Source: CAYSFW01 sp050329935
GTDB lineage: Bacteria > Pseudomonadota > Gammaproteobacteria > UWMA-0217
DNA: 64,000 nucleotides
Reading direction: 5' to 3'
Assembly: GCA_050329935.1 (NCBI GenBank)
Contig: JBHJOI010000067.1
Location: 1 to 64,000 of the forward strand
This document shows, piece after piece, positions 16,994 to 25,060 of the stretch. The notes under the pieces were generated by a model, which was given only the letters and a program-made list of their open reading frames with translations, did no database searches and had not been told where the DNA came from. Position numbers and translations under genes: made by a program. Within the stretch, counting starts at the first letter, position 1. Every line of letters begins with the position of its first letter.

Positions 16994-18385
16994 TCAAAAG
17001 GTCAGTTCCTCGCGTTCAAGCTGGAACTTGCGCATTTTCTCGACCAGTGTGGTGCGCCGGAGGTTGAGTAGCTTCGCGGCCTGGGCGACCACGCCGTCGG
17101 CCTTGGTCAGCGCTTGGCGGATATACTTCAATTCCAGGTCATTCAGATAATTCTTGAGGTCGAATTCGCCGTTGCCGATGTCCAGTTCGGCCGCGGTTTC
17201 CGGCGCCCATTCGTCTGGATCGTCCGGACTGGGTGTCGCCACCCGATTGCCACGATACTTGTCCGGCAGGTCGGCCGCTGTGACCGACATGTTCGGATAC
17301 AGAATGCGCAGGCGCTCGATCAGGTTGGCGAGTTCGCGGACATTGCCGGGCCAGGGGTAATCCATCAATACCTCGAGCGCGTAGCGGTCGAGCCGAAACG
17401 CACCTTTCTCGGGTGCCATGCGGCCGATCATCGACTCGACCAGCGCCGGGATGTCCTCGCGGCGCGCACGCAGCGGCGGCATCTCAATGGGGAACACATT
17501 GAGCCGGTAGAAAAGATCCTCGCGGAACTTACCGTCGGCGATGCTGGATTCGAGATTCTGGTGCGTTGCGGCGATGATCCTCACGTCGGCCTGCAGTGAT
17601 CGGTTGCTGCCGACCCGCTCATACGTCCGTTCCTGCAGTACCCTGAGCAGCTTGACCTGCATGTTGAAATTCATATCGCCAATTTCGTCGAGAAACAGCG
17701 AGCCACCGTCCGCGAGTTCGAAACGTCCGGCGCGAGCGGTGATCGCGCCGGTGAAGGCGCCTTTTTCGTGTCCGAACAGCTCACTCTCCAGCAACTCGCC
17801 GGGAATCGCGCCGCAGTTGACGGGTACGAAAGGACGCTCGGACCGTGCCGAGGTTCGATGGATCATCCGCGCGACGATTTCCTTGCCCGTGCCGGATTCC
17901 CCCAGAATCAGCACACTCGCGTCCGTGTGCGCGACCTTTTCGATCAGCTCGCGCACTCGGCGAATCGCGGCGCTACCGCCCTCCAAGGATTGCGGCGTCG
18001 CGTTTTGGCGACGGCGCGGAACCGGCTGTGATGCGGGTGGCGCCTGCGTGACGGCCTCTTGTAATTGACGATAGGTGCAGGGAAGTGGCAATACGGCGTC
18101 GAAGCCGGTGCTGTCATAGGCGGTGTGCGGGACCGAGCCGGAAATAAACAGCAGCAATAACGCACCCACTGGGGCGGCGGCGAAGGTCTCACGCAACCGG
18201 ATCAGTTCCGCCGGGGTTTCAACGGCCGCGCCAATGACCGAATAGCGCTCGGAACCCGTCGCAAGCGTACCGTTGGTCTCGAACGTCTGCGAGTCGACCG
18301 CGAACTCGAGAAACTCAAGCATCTCGGCTACCCGCCGTGATATTCCGGCGTTGATGCCTAAAACGAGTGCGCGTTGTTCTGCCAT
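16994..18385 (-). CDS. flrA: FlrA/FleQ, master sigma-54 activator of flagellar genes
   Basis: The 463-residue protein has a divergent N-terminal receiver-like FleQ domain (1-115, no phosphoacceptor Asp, as in the family), an AAA+ domain with GESGTGKE (162-169) and GAFTGA (209-214), Walker B SLFLDEIGDM, and a C-terminal helix-turn-helix (AAKLLNLRRTTLVEKMRKF). FleQ binds c-di-GMP in Pseudomonas and the AAA+ region is conserved here; binding cannot be shown from sequence. It stands 228 bases upstream of flrC, in the place where flrB (fleS) would normally intervene. It is the likely activator of the sigma-54 promoters before fliK and fliD. Confidence 0.94.
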   Translation of the reverse strand: MAEQRALVLGINAGISRRVAEMLEFLEFAVDSQTFETNGTLATGSERYSVIGAAVETPAELIRLRETFAAAPVGALLLLFISGSVPHTAYDSTGFDAVLPLPCTYRQLQEAVTQAPPASQPVPRRRQNATPQSLEGGSAAIRRVRELIEKVAHTDASVLILGESGTGKEIVARMIHRTSARSERPFVPVNCGAIPGELLESELFGHEKGAFTGAITARAGRFELADGGSLFLDEIGDMNFNMQVKLLRVLQERTYERVGSNRSLQADVRIIAATHQNLESSIADGKFREDLFYRLNVFPIEMPPLRARREDIPALVESMIGRMAPEKGAFRLDRYALEVLMDYPWPGNVRELANLIERLRILYPNMSVTAADLPDKYRGNRVATPSPDDPDEWAPETAAELDIGNGEFDLKNYLNDLELKYIRQALTKADGVVAQAAKLLNLRRTTLVEKMRKFQLEREELTF

Positions 18386-18910
18386 TGTCTCTATCCTTGT
18401 GCTCTCTTCCGTGGCGCCGACTGGATGATCATTTCGAGCTTTGCAACGCGGCGCGACTCGTCGCCGTGCGCGCGAATCCCATCAGTCCGTCGGGATCGGG
18501 CGGGCGGGGATGTCCTGTCGGACATGTTTGAGTCGAGTCCCTCCGAAACGGGTCGGTTGTCGGGGAACTGCAAAATAACGCCGTGCTCTTGGCGCAATAG
18601 TAGGGCGGTGTGTCGAAAGGGAGTATGAACGCGTTAACAGAATGCGCGTTGCACCCGTCAAAAAAATAGCGCCTCTTGCGCGTGATCAGAACCAGGTCTC
18701 ATCGGCACGCGAGGCGCGAAGGCTCGAAAGGTCGTTAACTTATTGTTATATCTATGAAATAATGCGGAAAGTCAAATCTTGCCGGGTGGGTTCGTGAGTT
18801 GCCGCGGTGGCGACGAGATCTGCCGCTGTGCGTTTCACCCGCGGTGCGGGCCAGTGTGCGCCTCGGTACCCGGAATTCCCGCCGTTGGTCGGCGATCAGT
18901 TTGCTTTGGG
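18386..18910. other. Regulatory region between fliT and flrA
   Basis: These 525 bases carry no gene that I recognise. The part near 18730-18780 is markedly A/T-rich in an otherwise G+C-rich neighbourhood and holds a putative promoter for flrA on the minus strand. A short palindrome, TGTCGGACA with flanks, is near 18520-18535 and has no assigned role. Confidence 0.5.
18745..18775 (-). promoter_or_regulatory. Putative sigma-70 promoter of flrA
   Basis: On the minus strand TTGACT (18770-18775) is followed after 19 bases by TATAAC (18745-18750); an overlapping TAGATA gives a 15-base spacing. Neither spacing is ideal. The same two blocks, TTTGACTTT and CATAGATATA, recur upstream of the nine-haem cytochrome gene, which supports a real regulatory signal. 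The leader to the flrA start would be about 350 bases. Confidence 0.4.
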
Positions 18911-19219
18911 TCACCTCAGGGTTGCGGAATAGGCGCGCAGGCCTTCGCGATTTCTTTGGTTACCGACGTACTCTTCGCGCATTCGCGTCATCGCGCCGGT
19001 CACGTAGTTCACGATCGCGGCATCCATTTGCAGAATGCGTTGCCGCAGAGGCGCCAAGTGCGCTTGCGATGCGTCGATCGCCTGAGCGTCGAGCCGATCA
19101 AGCAGCGTACCGCGTTCGTCATCCAGCTGCCGCACGCGTTCCCAGTCCTCCGATTGCGCGGCCTGAAGCATGGTCTCGCAGGTCGCTGACAATGCGCACA
19201 GCGTTTCGTACTCGGTCAT
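18911..19219 (-). CDS. fliT: FliT, flagellar export chaperone
   Basis: FliT escorts the cap protein FliD to the export gate. I chose ATG at 19219, which overlaps the fliS stop as ATGA and gives 102 residues, near the usual length; the longer frame upstream lies inside fliS. The product is helical: MTEYETLCALSATCETMLQA, then ERVRQLDDERGTLLDRLDA and QRILQMDAAIVNYV. Sequence conservation in this family is weak, so position after fliD-fliS supports the call. Confidence 0.82.
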   Translation of the reverse strand: MTEYETLCALSATCETMLQAAQSEDWERVRQLDDERGTLLDRLDAQAIDASQAHLAPLRQRILQMDAAIVNYVTGAMTRMREEYVGNQRNREGLRAYSATLR

Positions 19220-19629
19220 GCGGCGGCATCCTGTTTGACGCGCTGGTCCTGGGGGATGTTGTTCCACGCGCCGCGCAAGCCTTCGATCAGGCCGGCGACT
19301 TCGTCGAGCAGCGCGACGTCGCTGGTTCGGTTCGCCTCGAACAAGCGGCGTTGCATGTAGTCGTACAGCGCTTCGAGGTTTTGCGAGATTTCGCCACCTG
19401 CGGGCCGCAAGCCGGCCTTGAGCTCGACCACGATGTCGATGGCCTGCGTGATGCAGCGCCCTTTGGCCGCGATTTCATGTCGCGCCAGGTGACCCTTAGC
19501 CCGCGCGATTTTTTCCAGTGCCCCGGCGTAGAGCATGTCGACCAGCTTGTGCGGATCCGCGGCGAGTGCGTTGCTGTAGTTTCCGACCTGCTTGTAGGCG
19601 TTGGCTGCCGTGGCGTAGGGATTCATCAT
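19216..19629 (-). CDS. fliS: FliS, flagellin export chaperone
   Basis: FliS binds flagellin and prevents its premature polymerisation. The 137-residue product begins MMNPYATAANAYKQVGNYSN and contains ADPHKLVDMLYAGALEKIAR and AIDIVVELKAGLRPAGG, all family blocks. It follows fliD by 154 bases. A flagellin chaperone without a neighbouring flagellin gene suggests that fliC is encoded elsewhere in the genome. Confidence 0.95.
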   Translation of the reverse strand: MMNPYATAANAYKQVGNYSNALAADPHKLVDMLYAGALEKIARAKGHLARHEIAAKGRCITQAIDIVVELKAGLRPAGGEISQNLEALYDYMQRRLFEANRTSDVALLDEVAGLIEGLRGAWNNIPQDQRVKQDAAA

Positions 19630-19783
19630 GGGTGCTCCTGAGTTTGTTGTTAGGTCCTGTTGTATTTCAATCCGCTAGCAATGACGCCCAAAGTTCGCGG
19701 CGACGCGGTCGGTCGACCGTCTCGCGTTGGACATTCCGCACGTCGTCGGGTTTGCCATTGCGTCGGTTTGCGCGGTGTGACCG

Positions 19784-21061
19784 CTAGCTGCTAAACCGCT
19801 GGGCGAGAAACGTGCTGGTCTGGTTCAGTTTCGCGACCAGTGAGTCCATCGAACCGAATTGTTTGCGCATGCGCGCTTCGACGCTCACCATGCGGGCCTC
19901 GAACCGCTCCATCTGAACATCGATCGATTTTTTACGACTGTTCAGGCCGTCGGTGCGGGTTTGAATGAAACCGTCGCTTTCGGTGTAACGCGCGAATGCG
20001 TCGGCGATCCGCTTGGCGAATCCGTTGTCGGTGTCGGTGAAGAACGCCACCATGCCGGCGAGGTTATCGGAGATTTTAGCGTTGGCCTTGGTGGTGTTGA
20101 CGCTCATCACACCTTCTTTACTGTAGGTGATGCCGTAGTCGATCGCGGACTCGGTGCCGCCGGCCGCGTTGGTGAAATTGGCAAAGATCTGGTTGCGCAG
20201 CGACGATTCGATGCCGACCAGCATACCTTCGCCTTTCAGATCTTCGCTACGCAGGCTCTTGATGCGGCTGACCAGGCTGTTGTAGGCACTGGTGAAGTCC
20301 TGCATCGACTTGGTCATCGCGCTGTTATCAGCCGCCGACGTGACCTCGGTCGTGCCCGCGCCCTTGAGGTTGATCGTTAGCCCGTCGACCACGCCGGTGA
20401 CGGTGTTCGACGCGCTGGTGACGGGGAACCCATTGACTTCGAGGACGGCGTCCTTTGCTTCCTGGGACTCGGTGAAGCCGAAGCCGGCGGGGGCAGCAAT
20501 CGCGTTGGCGGTTCCAGTGTTTTTGGCGGTCAACACCAGGTAACTGCCGCCGGTCGCGTTGACGATGCTGGCGCTGATACCCGCGTTATCGCTGGCGTTG
20601 TTGATCGCGTCGCGCAGCCCCTTGAGCGAATCGTTGGTCGCGTCGATCGTCACGTCGAAGCTCGTGGTGCCATAAGTGAAGGTATGGGTGCCCTGGCCAA
20701 CGGCCGTGTTCGCGTCGGTGTAGGCCTGCGATGAGACGCGATGTTGTTGCGCGAGATGCGTCACCTCGATGGTATGGCTTTCCGCCGCCGCGCCGGTGCC
20801 GGCGGTCACGGTCGCCACCTTTTCGTCGCTCGACGCGACCGTGTACTTCGAGAACTGATCCTTGTCGCCGAGTTTTTGCGCGGCCGCCACCAGATCCGAG
20901 ATCGCTGTTTTCAGCCGACCGTAGGCGCTGATTTGTACGTCGAGTGTGCTCTTCTGCTTTTGCAGCTTGGTTAACGGTTGGCGCTCGACCTGCATCAGGC
21001 CGGAGATCATCGAGTTGATGTCGAGGCCTGAGCCGACGCCCGCGGCGGTCAAGGTTGGCAT
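19784..21061 (-). CDS. fliD: FliD, flagellar filament cap protein
   Basis: FliD caps the filament and guides flagellin polymerisation. The 425-residue protein opens MPTLTAAGVGSGLDINSMIS, a nearly invariant FliD start, followed by GLMQVERQPLTKLQKQKSTL. The hypervariable middle has YTDANTAVGQGTHTFTYGTT-like beta segments. The C-terminal part has LRSEDLKGEGMLVGIESSLR and the coiled-coil tail MERFEARMVSVEARMRKQFG. It has its own sigma-54 promoter and a Shine-Dalgarno AGGAGA. Confidence 0.96.
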   Translation of the reverse strand: MPTLTAAGVGSGLDINSMISGLMQVERQPLTKLQKQKSTLDVQISAYGRLKTAISDLVAAAQKLGDKDQFSKYTVASSDEKVATVTAGTGAAAESHTIEVTHLAQQHRVSSQAYTDANTAVGQGTHTFTYGTTSFDVTIDATNDSLKGLRDAINNASDNAGISASIVNATGGSYLVLTAKNTGTANAIAAPAGFGFTESQEAKDAVLEVNGFPVTSASNTVTGVVDGLTINLKGAGTTEVTSAADNSAMTKSMQDFTSAYNSLVSRIKSLRSEDLKGEGMLVGIESSLRNQIFANFTNAAGGTESAIDYGITYSKEGVMSVNTTKANAKISDNLAGMVAFFTDTDNGFAKRIADAFARYTESDGFIQTRTDGLNSRKKSIDVQMERFEARMVSVEARMRKQFGSMDSLVAKLNQTSTFLAQRFSS

Positions 21062-21092
21062 GTGTGTCTCCTGAGTTCGATTTTGGCTTGAC

Positions 21093-21109
21093 TGAGCAAT
21101 GTCCGTGCC
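21093..21109 (-). promoter_or_regulatory. Sigma-54 promoter of fliD
   Basis: The minus strand reads CCGGCACGGACATTGCT, which fits the sigma-54 consensus TGGCACG-N4-TTGCT with correct GG/GC spacing. It lies about 35 bases upstream of the fliD ATG, inside the short gap after flaG, so fliDST can be transcribed as a separate middle-class operon. Confidence 0.8.
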
Positions 21110-21119
21110 GGGATATGCG

Positions 21120-21497
21120 TCAGGTTAGCGTGTCCAATAACAAACCGAGCGGTGGTTCACCTTTCGGATTTCCGCCCTCGACGAATCGCTGCAAGGCGAC
21201 CGCCTGCTCCGACGGAATCTGGCGCACGACCTCGCCGGTTGCCTGGTTACGCACGACGATCACGCTGTCTTTGACGTCCGCGTCGAACGAAAGCTGCATC
21301 GACCACGGCAAGTCCACCGAAAGTTGCCGCATCGAGTCGGCAATTTTTCGCAGATCCGGTGGTGCGCTGGCAGTCGCATGGGATTCGGTTTGCACGGCTT
21401 CGGCGCGAGGCGGTTCATGAGCCGAGCGGGGCGTCGTGACGTGCGTGTGCCTTCCTTCGGCAGCGTGAACTTGAAGATTCGGGTCGGATGTTGACAT
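21120..21497 (-). CDS. flaG: FlaG family protein
   Basis: FlaG proteins influence filament length in polar flagella. I chose ATG at 21497, preceded by AGGGGAG, giving 125 residues; the upstream extension to 21641 crosses a hairpin and looks non-coding. The first 60 residues are polar and variable. The conserved C-terminal FlaG block is clear: LPWSMQLSFDADVKDSVIVV, then RNQATGEVVRQIPSEQAVAL. In relatives flaG lies between fliC and fliD; here fliD follows but fliC does not precede. Confidence 0.9.
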   Translation of the reverse strand: MSTSDPNLQVHAAEGRHTHVTTPRSAHEPPRAEAVQTESHATASAPPDLRKIADSMRQLSVDLPWSMQLSFDADVKDSVIVVRNQATGEVVRQIPSEQAVALQRFVEGGNPKGEPPLGLLLDTLT

Positions 21498-21614
21498 GAC
21501 TGGTGTACTCCCCTGCCTGCCTCGGCCGGACACATCGGGGTGTTTCATCCCGCTCAGGCTGAGGTCTGTTCTAATCAACCGACTGGGCCCGTAAACCAAC
21601 ACCGTCCGGTCAGA

Positions 21615-21637
21615 AAGAATCGGGGCGCGAGGCCCCG
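21615..21637 (-). terminator. Hairpin upstream of flaG, possible terminator
   Basis: On the minus strand the stem CGGGGC-CTCGC-GCCCCG (21621-21637) is followed by ATTCTTTCTG. The stem has six G/C pairs but the T-run is interrupted, so termination would be partial. It stands between an orphan sigma-28 promoter and flaG, in the place of a flagellin gene end. Confidence 0.5.
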
Positions 21638-21794
21638 ACAAGTCTAGGACGATATTATTGTTGTTGTTATGTGAGGGCTTTCGTTACGTCGTTCGGTTGT
21701 TCTCTGCTCGTTTCCCTCGGCGCCCGCCGTGCCTGGCAGGTTCCTTTCTTCCCTGGTCGCGTCGAGGTGTTTCCACCGCGTCGCCTCATGGGGG

Positions 21795-21821
21795 TTATCG
21801 GACGCTAGGGTTTGCGCTTTA
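21795..21821 (-). promoter_or_regulatory. Sigma-28 (FliA) promoter without a flagellin gene
   Basis: On the minus strand TAAAGCGC, 11 bases, then TCCGATAA. The FliA consensus is TAAAGTTT-N11-GCCGATAA, so the -10 box matches at seven of eight positions and the -35 core TAAAG is intact with exact spacing. Transcription would run toward flaG through about 150 bases without a plausible gene and then the hairpin at 21621-21637. Confidence 0.65.
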
Positions 21822-21996
21822 GCCTCGATTGGGCTGCGAACGGTGTTTGGCGACGAGCGGACCGAGCCGAGGATCGAACGGTTGAATAGGTCAGGCGGGT
21901 CGAAGCCGTAGCGTTGAAAAGAGTTTGCGCGCTTAATGACCTAGTCGGAAAAGTGTGGCGGGTCTAAATTGTCAGTATCAACTGACGGAGTTCAAC

Positions 21997-22863
21997 ATGA
22001 AGAAACTAGCATTCATCAAGCGCAGCGGCGGTCAGCACTGGGTCGGTGACGGTTTTCCGGTGCAAAGTATCTTTTCCTACAACGACATCGCGGATGAGAT
22101 CTCGCCATTTCTGTTGATGGACTACGCCGGACCGACCGAGTTCGAGCCGACCACGACGCACAAGCGCGGCGTTGGCGCGCATCCGCATCGGGGCTTCGAG
22201 ACCGTCACCATCGTCTATGCGGGTGGCGTGTCCCACCGCGATTCGGCCGGGGGCGGTGGCACCATTGGCGCCGGCGATGTGCAGTGGATGACCGCCGCAT
22301 CGGGTTTGGTGCACGAGGAGTTTCACAGCCCCGAGTACGCGCGTCGCGGTGGTCCATTCGAGATGATTCAGCTGTGGGTCAACTTGCCCGCCAAGGACAA
22401 GATGTCTTCACCGCGTTATCAGGGCATCACCGATGCCCGGATTCCGCGCGTCACGTTGCCCAGCGATGCCGGCACGCTTAGGGTCATTGCAGGCGAATAC
22501 GGTGAATCGAAAGGTGTCGCGCTGACGTTCACGCCGATGAACGTCTGGGACTTGCGACTGAATGCGGAACGGTCTCTCTCACTCGATTTTCCGCCTGGAC
22601 ATACGCTCGCGGTGTTCGTCCTGCGGGGTGGTATTCGGATCGGCGCGCAGACGGTCGGTTCGGCCGAGCTGGCGGTGATGGAACGCGAGGGGACGACGCT
22701 CGCGTTCGAGACCTTGGATGACACCGTGCTGTTGTTGCTGAGCGGCGTGCCGTTGAACGAGCCGATCGTGGGCCATGGCCCCTTTGTCATGAACACGCAA
22801 GACGAGATCGTTCAAGCCATGCGGGATTACAGTAGCGGTAAGTTTGGTCGCATGTCGCACTAG
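21997..22863 (+). CDS. Pirin family protein
   Basis: A 288-residue bicupin. The start at 21997 (MKKLAFIKRSGG) has CGGAG in front; the longer frame starting at 21955 crosses the inverted repeat and is less likely. The N-terminal cupin carries the pirin metal site: HPHRGFETVTIVYAGGVSHRD and, further on, GLVHEEFHSPE. The second cupin (about 180-270) is degenerate. Pirins bind iron; some have quercetinase activity, others act as redox-dependent regulators. The substrate here cannot be assigned. It is not part of the flagellar cluster, being transcribed away from it. Confidence 0.92.
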   Translation: MKKLAFIKRSGGQHWVGDGFPVQSIFSYNDIADEISPFLLMDYAGPTEFEPTTTHKRGVGAHPHRGFETVTIVYAGGVSHRDSAGGGGTIGAGDVQWMTAASGLVHEEFHSPEYARRGGPFEMIQLWVNLPAKDKMSSPRYQGITDARIPRVTLPSDAGTLRVIAGEYGESKGVALTFTPMNVWDLRLNAERSLSLDFPPGHTLAVFVLRGGIRIGAQTVGSAELAVMEREGTTLAFETLDDTVLLLLSGVPLNEPIVGHGPFVMNTQDEIVQAMRDYSSGKFGRMSH

Positions 22864-23059
22864 CCAGCCGAGGGTGCGAAACGCAGCGGTCCAATCTCCA
22901 TCCGTTGCGGCCACTTCGGTGAAACAACGCGCGGCGGATTTGGTTTCCCACCGCGCGCGTTGGGCTTGAATCGTTGGCGCGAGTATCGCCGCCGGCCTGA
23001 TTATCTTGAGGCAACCTTGGGGTCGTCGCAATACGCTTATAACTGCCGAAATACAGCGC

Positions 23060-23088
23060 GCCATCCGACCACTTAAAGGCCGGATGGC
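23060..23088 (-). terminator. Possible terminator hairpin downstream of the harpin-like gene
   Basis: An inverted repeat GCCATCCG (23060-23067) and CGGATGGC (23081-23088) encloses 13 bases. It starts 35 bases after the stop of the small gene on the minus strand. There is no strong T-run, so the role is tentative. Confidence 0.4.
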
Positions 23089-23122
23089 ATCCGAACGAAC
23101 CCGATGGGTGAGCAAGCAACCG

Positions 23123-23413
23123 TTAGCCGCAGCCGCAACCTGAGCTTTGTTTCGCGTGCTTGTCGCCGCCCTCGCCGGCCTCATTGCCTTGGCCGCCGCC
23201 GCTTTGGCCCTGACCCTGACCGCCGAGCTGCGATAGCAGTGCCTGTAATAGTTGCATGATCTGCTGAAGAATCTGCGACATGTCGCCGCCGCCCGCCTTA
23301 TTCGCGAACTCGCTGGCGCTATTCTGGGATGCGGATGAGCTCTGCGGTGCGTTGCCGCCGACATTCCCGATTTGGCTGGCTGAATTGCCAGCGCCTTGAA
23401 TACCTTGAATCAT
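23123..23413 (-). CDS. Small Gln/Gly-rich, harpin-like protein
   Basis: A 96-residue polar protein with no signal peptide. It has a Ser/Asn/Gln-rich start (MIQGIQGAGNSASQIGNVGG), an amphipathic leucine-rich helix (MSQILQQIMQLLQALLSQLG, about residues 45-64), a Gly/Gln-rich linker, and the odd Cys-rich end SGCGCG. The pattern of a Q/L helix followed by a GQGQG tract resembles Xanthomonas Hpa1-type harpins, which are secreted by type III systems. A strong CAGGAG Shine-Dalgarno and a downstream hairpin show that it is a real gene. Function is unknown; harpin similarity is by composition and pattern, not by proven homology. Confidence 0.7.
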   Translation of the reverse strand: MIQGIQGAGNSASQIGNVGGNAPQSSSASQNSASEFANKAGGGDMSQILQQIMQLLQALLSQLGGQGQGQSGGGQGNEAGEGGDKHAKQSSGCGCG

Positions 23414-23745
23414 TGGGAAACTCCTGAGTAAACGATTAATTTTAGAATCCCAGCCGGATCGTCATCGTCTTGGGCCGGTTCGCGTCAAATGCCGCGATCA
23501 ACGACGCACACCCAAACGGCGGTGTGGCGTCTCACCTTGTCTCCTTGAGTCGAACCTAAACATTGTTTAGATGTGGTAAGCGTAGCCCAGCAGGTAGTGT
23601 CGCGAAATAGAACGTTTGGCCTAGGTGTGACGCGGATGGCGTTGCCGATAGCGTCCGAGCGGCGCGGGCGCGGTTCGCCGCGAACATGGTCGCGATGGCG
23701 TGCGCGGGGCGTGTTGATTGTCGCGGCGGCGTGACTCGCTTCAGG
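23414..23745. other. Intergenic region upstream of harpin-like gene
   Basis: These 332 bases contain no recognised gene. The part near 23555-23585 (ACCTAAACATTGTTTAGATG) has an imperfect palindrome, CTAAAC-ATT-GTTTAG, which could be a regulator site for the harpin-like gene on the minus strand. Confidence 0.45.
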
Positions 23746-25041
23746 TCACTCCATCATGTCGTCGATGACGTTTTTGAACCAGCTATGGGCGTAGCTGACT
23801 TCGCGTTTGCGTTGCGCCGGACTGGCATTGATCGGTGACAGGCCGCCCGCGCCGGCGATCGGTTCAATTGAGTTGTTGGCACTGTCCAGGGCGTAGACGT
23901 CGGCGACGGAGATGCCGAACTCCTCGCCGAGGATGCTATAGCAGGTGTTGACGAAGGTCGGTTCGCCGGGTTCGACGCCGTTGAATCGGTTGACGATGGC
24001 TGCGGCGGCAACCTTGGCTTGGGAGTTAGCGGCGTAGGCGGATTTGGGCATCTTGGCGGCATTGGAGGCGTCGCCGAGCACGTAGATGTCCTTGTGCCGG
24101 CTCGACTCGAATGTCCGCTTGTCGACCGGACACCAGTCGCCGTCGGCAAGGTCGGCGGCATAGGCAATTTGGCCGGCCTTTTGCGGCGGAATGATGTTGA
24201 TCACGTCGCCCTTGAATTGTTCGACCTCGGCTTGCACCGTGCGCGAGCTGGGGTCCAGCGCCTCGACCTTACCGCCGGCCGCGGCGCCTACCCACTCGAT
24301 CATGGCGTTGGCACCGCCGTAGCCGTAGAGCTGGGTCCAACCTTGGGTGAACAGGCCTTGCTTGGAGAAGCTGTCCTTCGGGTCGAGGATGATGATTTTT
24401 GCCCGTGGTTTATGGTGCTTGCAGTACATGGCGATCTGTGCCGCGCGCTCGTAGGGACCGGGCGGGCATTTATACGGGTTGGGCGGCGCGACCAGGATGA
24501 CCGTGCCGCCCTCCGGCATCGCCTCGATTTGTCGTTTGAGGGTCGTGGTTTGCGGGCCGGCAAACCAGGCGTGCGGAATGGTCTCGGCGACCGCTTCGCT
24601 ATAGCCGTCGATGGCGCTCCATTTGAAGTCGACCCCGGGTGATACAACGCACGCGTCGTAGTCGAATTGCAGCCCACCCGCGGTGCGGACGATTTTCTTG
24701 CCGGGATCGATCGCGTCCACGCGCTCGATGACGATATTGACGCCGTGGCGTTTCAGGCTGTCGTAGCCGAAGGTGAGCGATTCAATGGTGCGATCGCCGC
24801 TGAGCACCTCGTTGCTCATGAAGCAGGAGGTATAGCGGTCGTGGGTCTCGATCAGCGTGACCTCGATCCGAGGGTCCAGCTTGCGGAGGTATTTCGCGGC
24901 GGTGCAGCCTCCGACGCCGCCACCCACGACGACCACCTTGCGCGTCGCGGCCAACAGCAGGCCCGGAAATCCGAGCAAACCGCCGGCGACCGTGGCCCCG
25001 CCGACGATACGGATGAAATCTCTTCGTTTGATGGCGCTCAT
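23746..25041 (-). CDS. fccB: FccB, flavocytochrome c sulfide dehydrogenase flavoprotein
   Basis: FccB oxidises sulfide to sulfur or polysulfide in the periplasm and passes electrons to a cytochrome c. The 431-residue precursor carries a Tat signal (KRRDFIRIVGG at 5-15, cleavage near AAT at 31-33). A Rossmann motif VVVVGGGVGGCTAA follows at 36-49. Cys73 (TSCFMSNEVLSG) is the expected covalent FAD site, and Cys192 (KCPPGPYERA) and Cys367 (FVNTCYSILG) match the redox disulfide pair of the Allochromatium enzyme. The C-terminal FCSD domain is complete. It lies 19 bases after the dihaem cytochrome gene, so both subunits are expressed together. Confidence 0.95.
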   Translation of the reverse strand: MSAIKRRDFIRIVGGATVAGGLLGFPGLLLAATRKVVVVGGGVGGCTAAKYLRKLDPRIEVTLIETHDRYTSCFMSNEVLSGDRTIESLTFGYDSLKRHGVNIVIERVDAIDPGKKIVRTAGGLQFDYDACVVSPGVDFKWSAIDGYSEAVAETIPHAWFAGPQTTTLKRQIEAMPEGGTVILVAPPNPYKCPPGPYERAAQIAMYCKHHKPRAKIIILDPKDSFSKQGLFTQGWTQLYGYGGANAMIEWVGAAAGGKVEALDPSSRTVQAEVEQFKGDVINIIPPQKAGQIAYAADLADGDWCPVDKRTFESSRHKDIYVLGDASNAAKMPKSAYAANSQAKVAAAAIVNRFNGVEPGEPTFVNTCYSILGEEFGISVADVYALDSANNSIEPIAGAGGLSPINASPAQRKREVSYAHSWFKNVIDDMME

Positions 25042-25060
25042 GGTGGTTCTCTGCCGAGGT

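Larger units (their letters stand above)
21498..21996. other. Intergenic region between flaG and pirin gene
   Basis: These 499 bases between divergent genes hold the sigma-28 promoter and the hairpin on the flaG side. Near the pirin gene there is a small inverted repeat GTCAG-TATCAA-CTGAC (21971-21986), just upstream of its ribosome binding site, which may be an operator. I find no flagellin or other gene. Confidence 0.55.
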
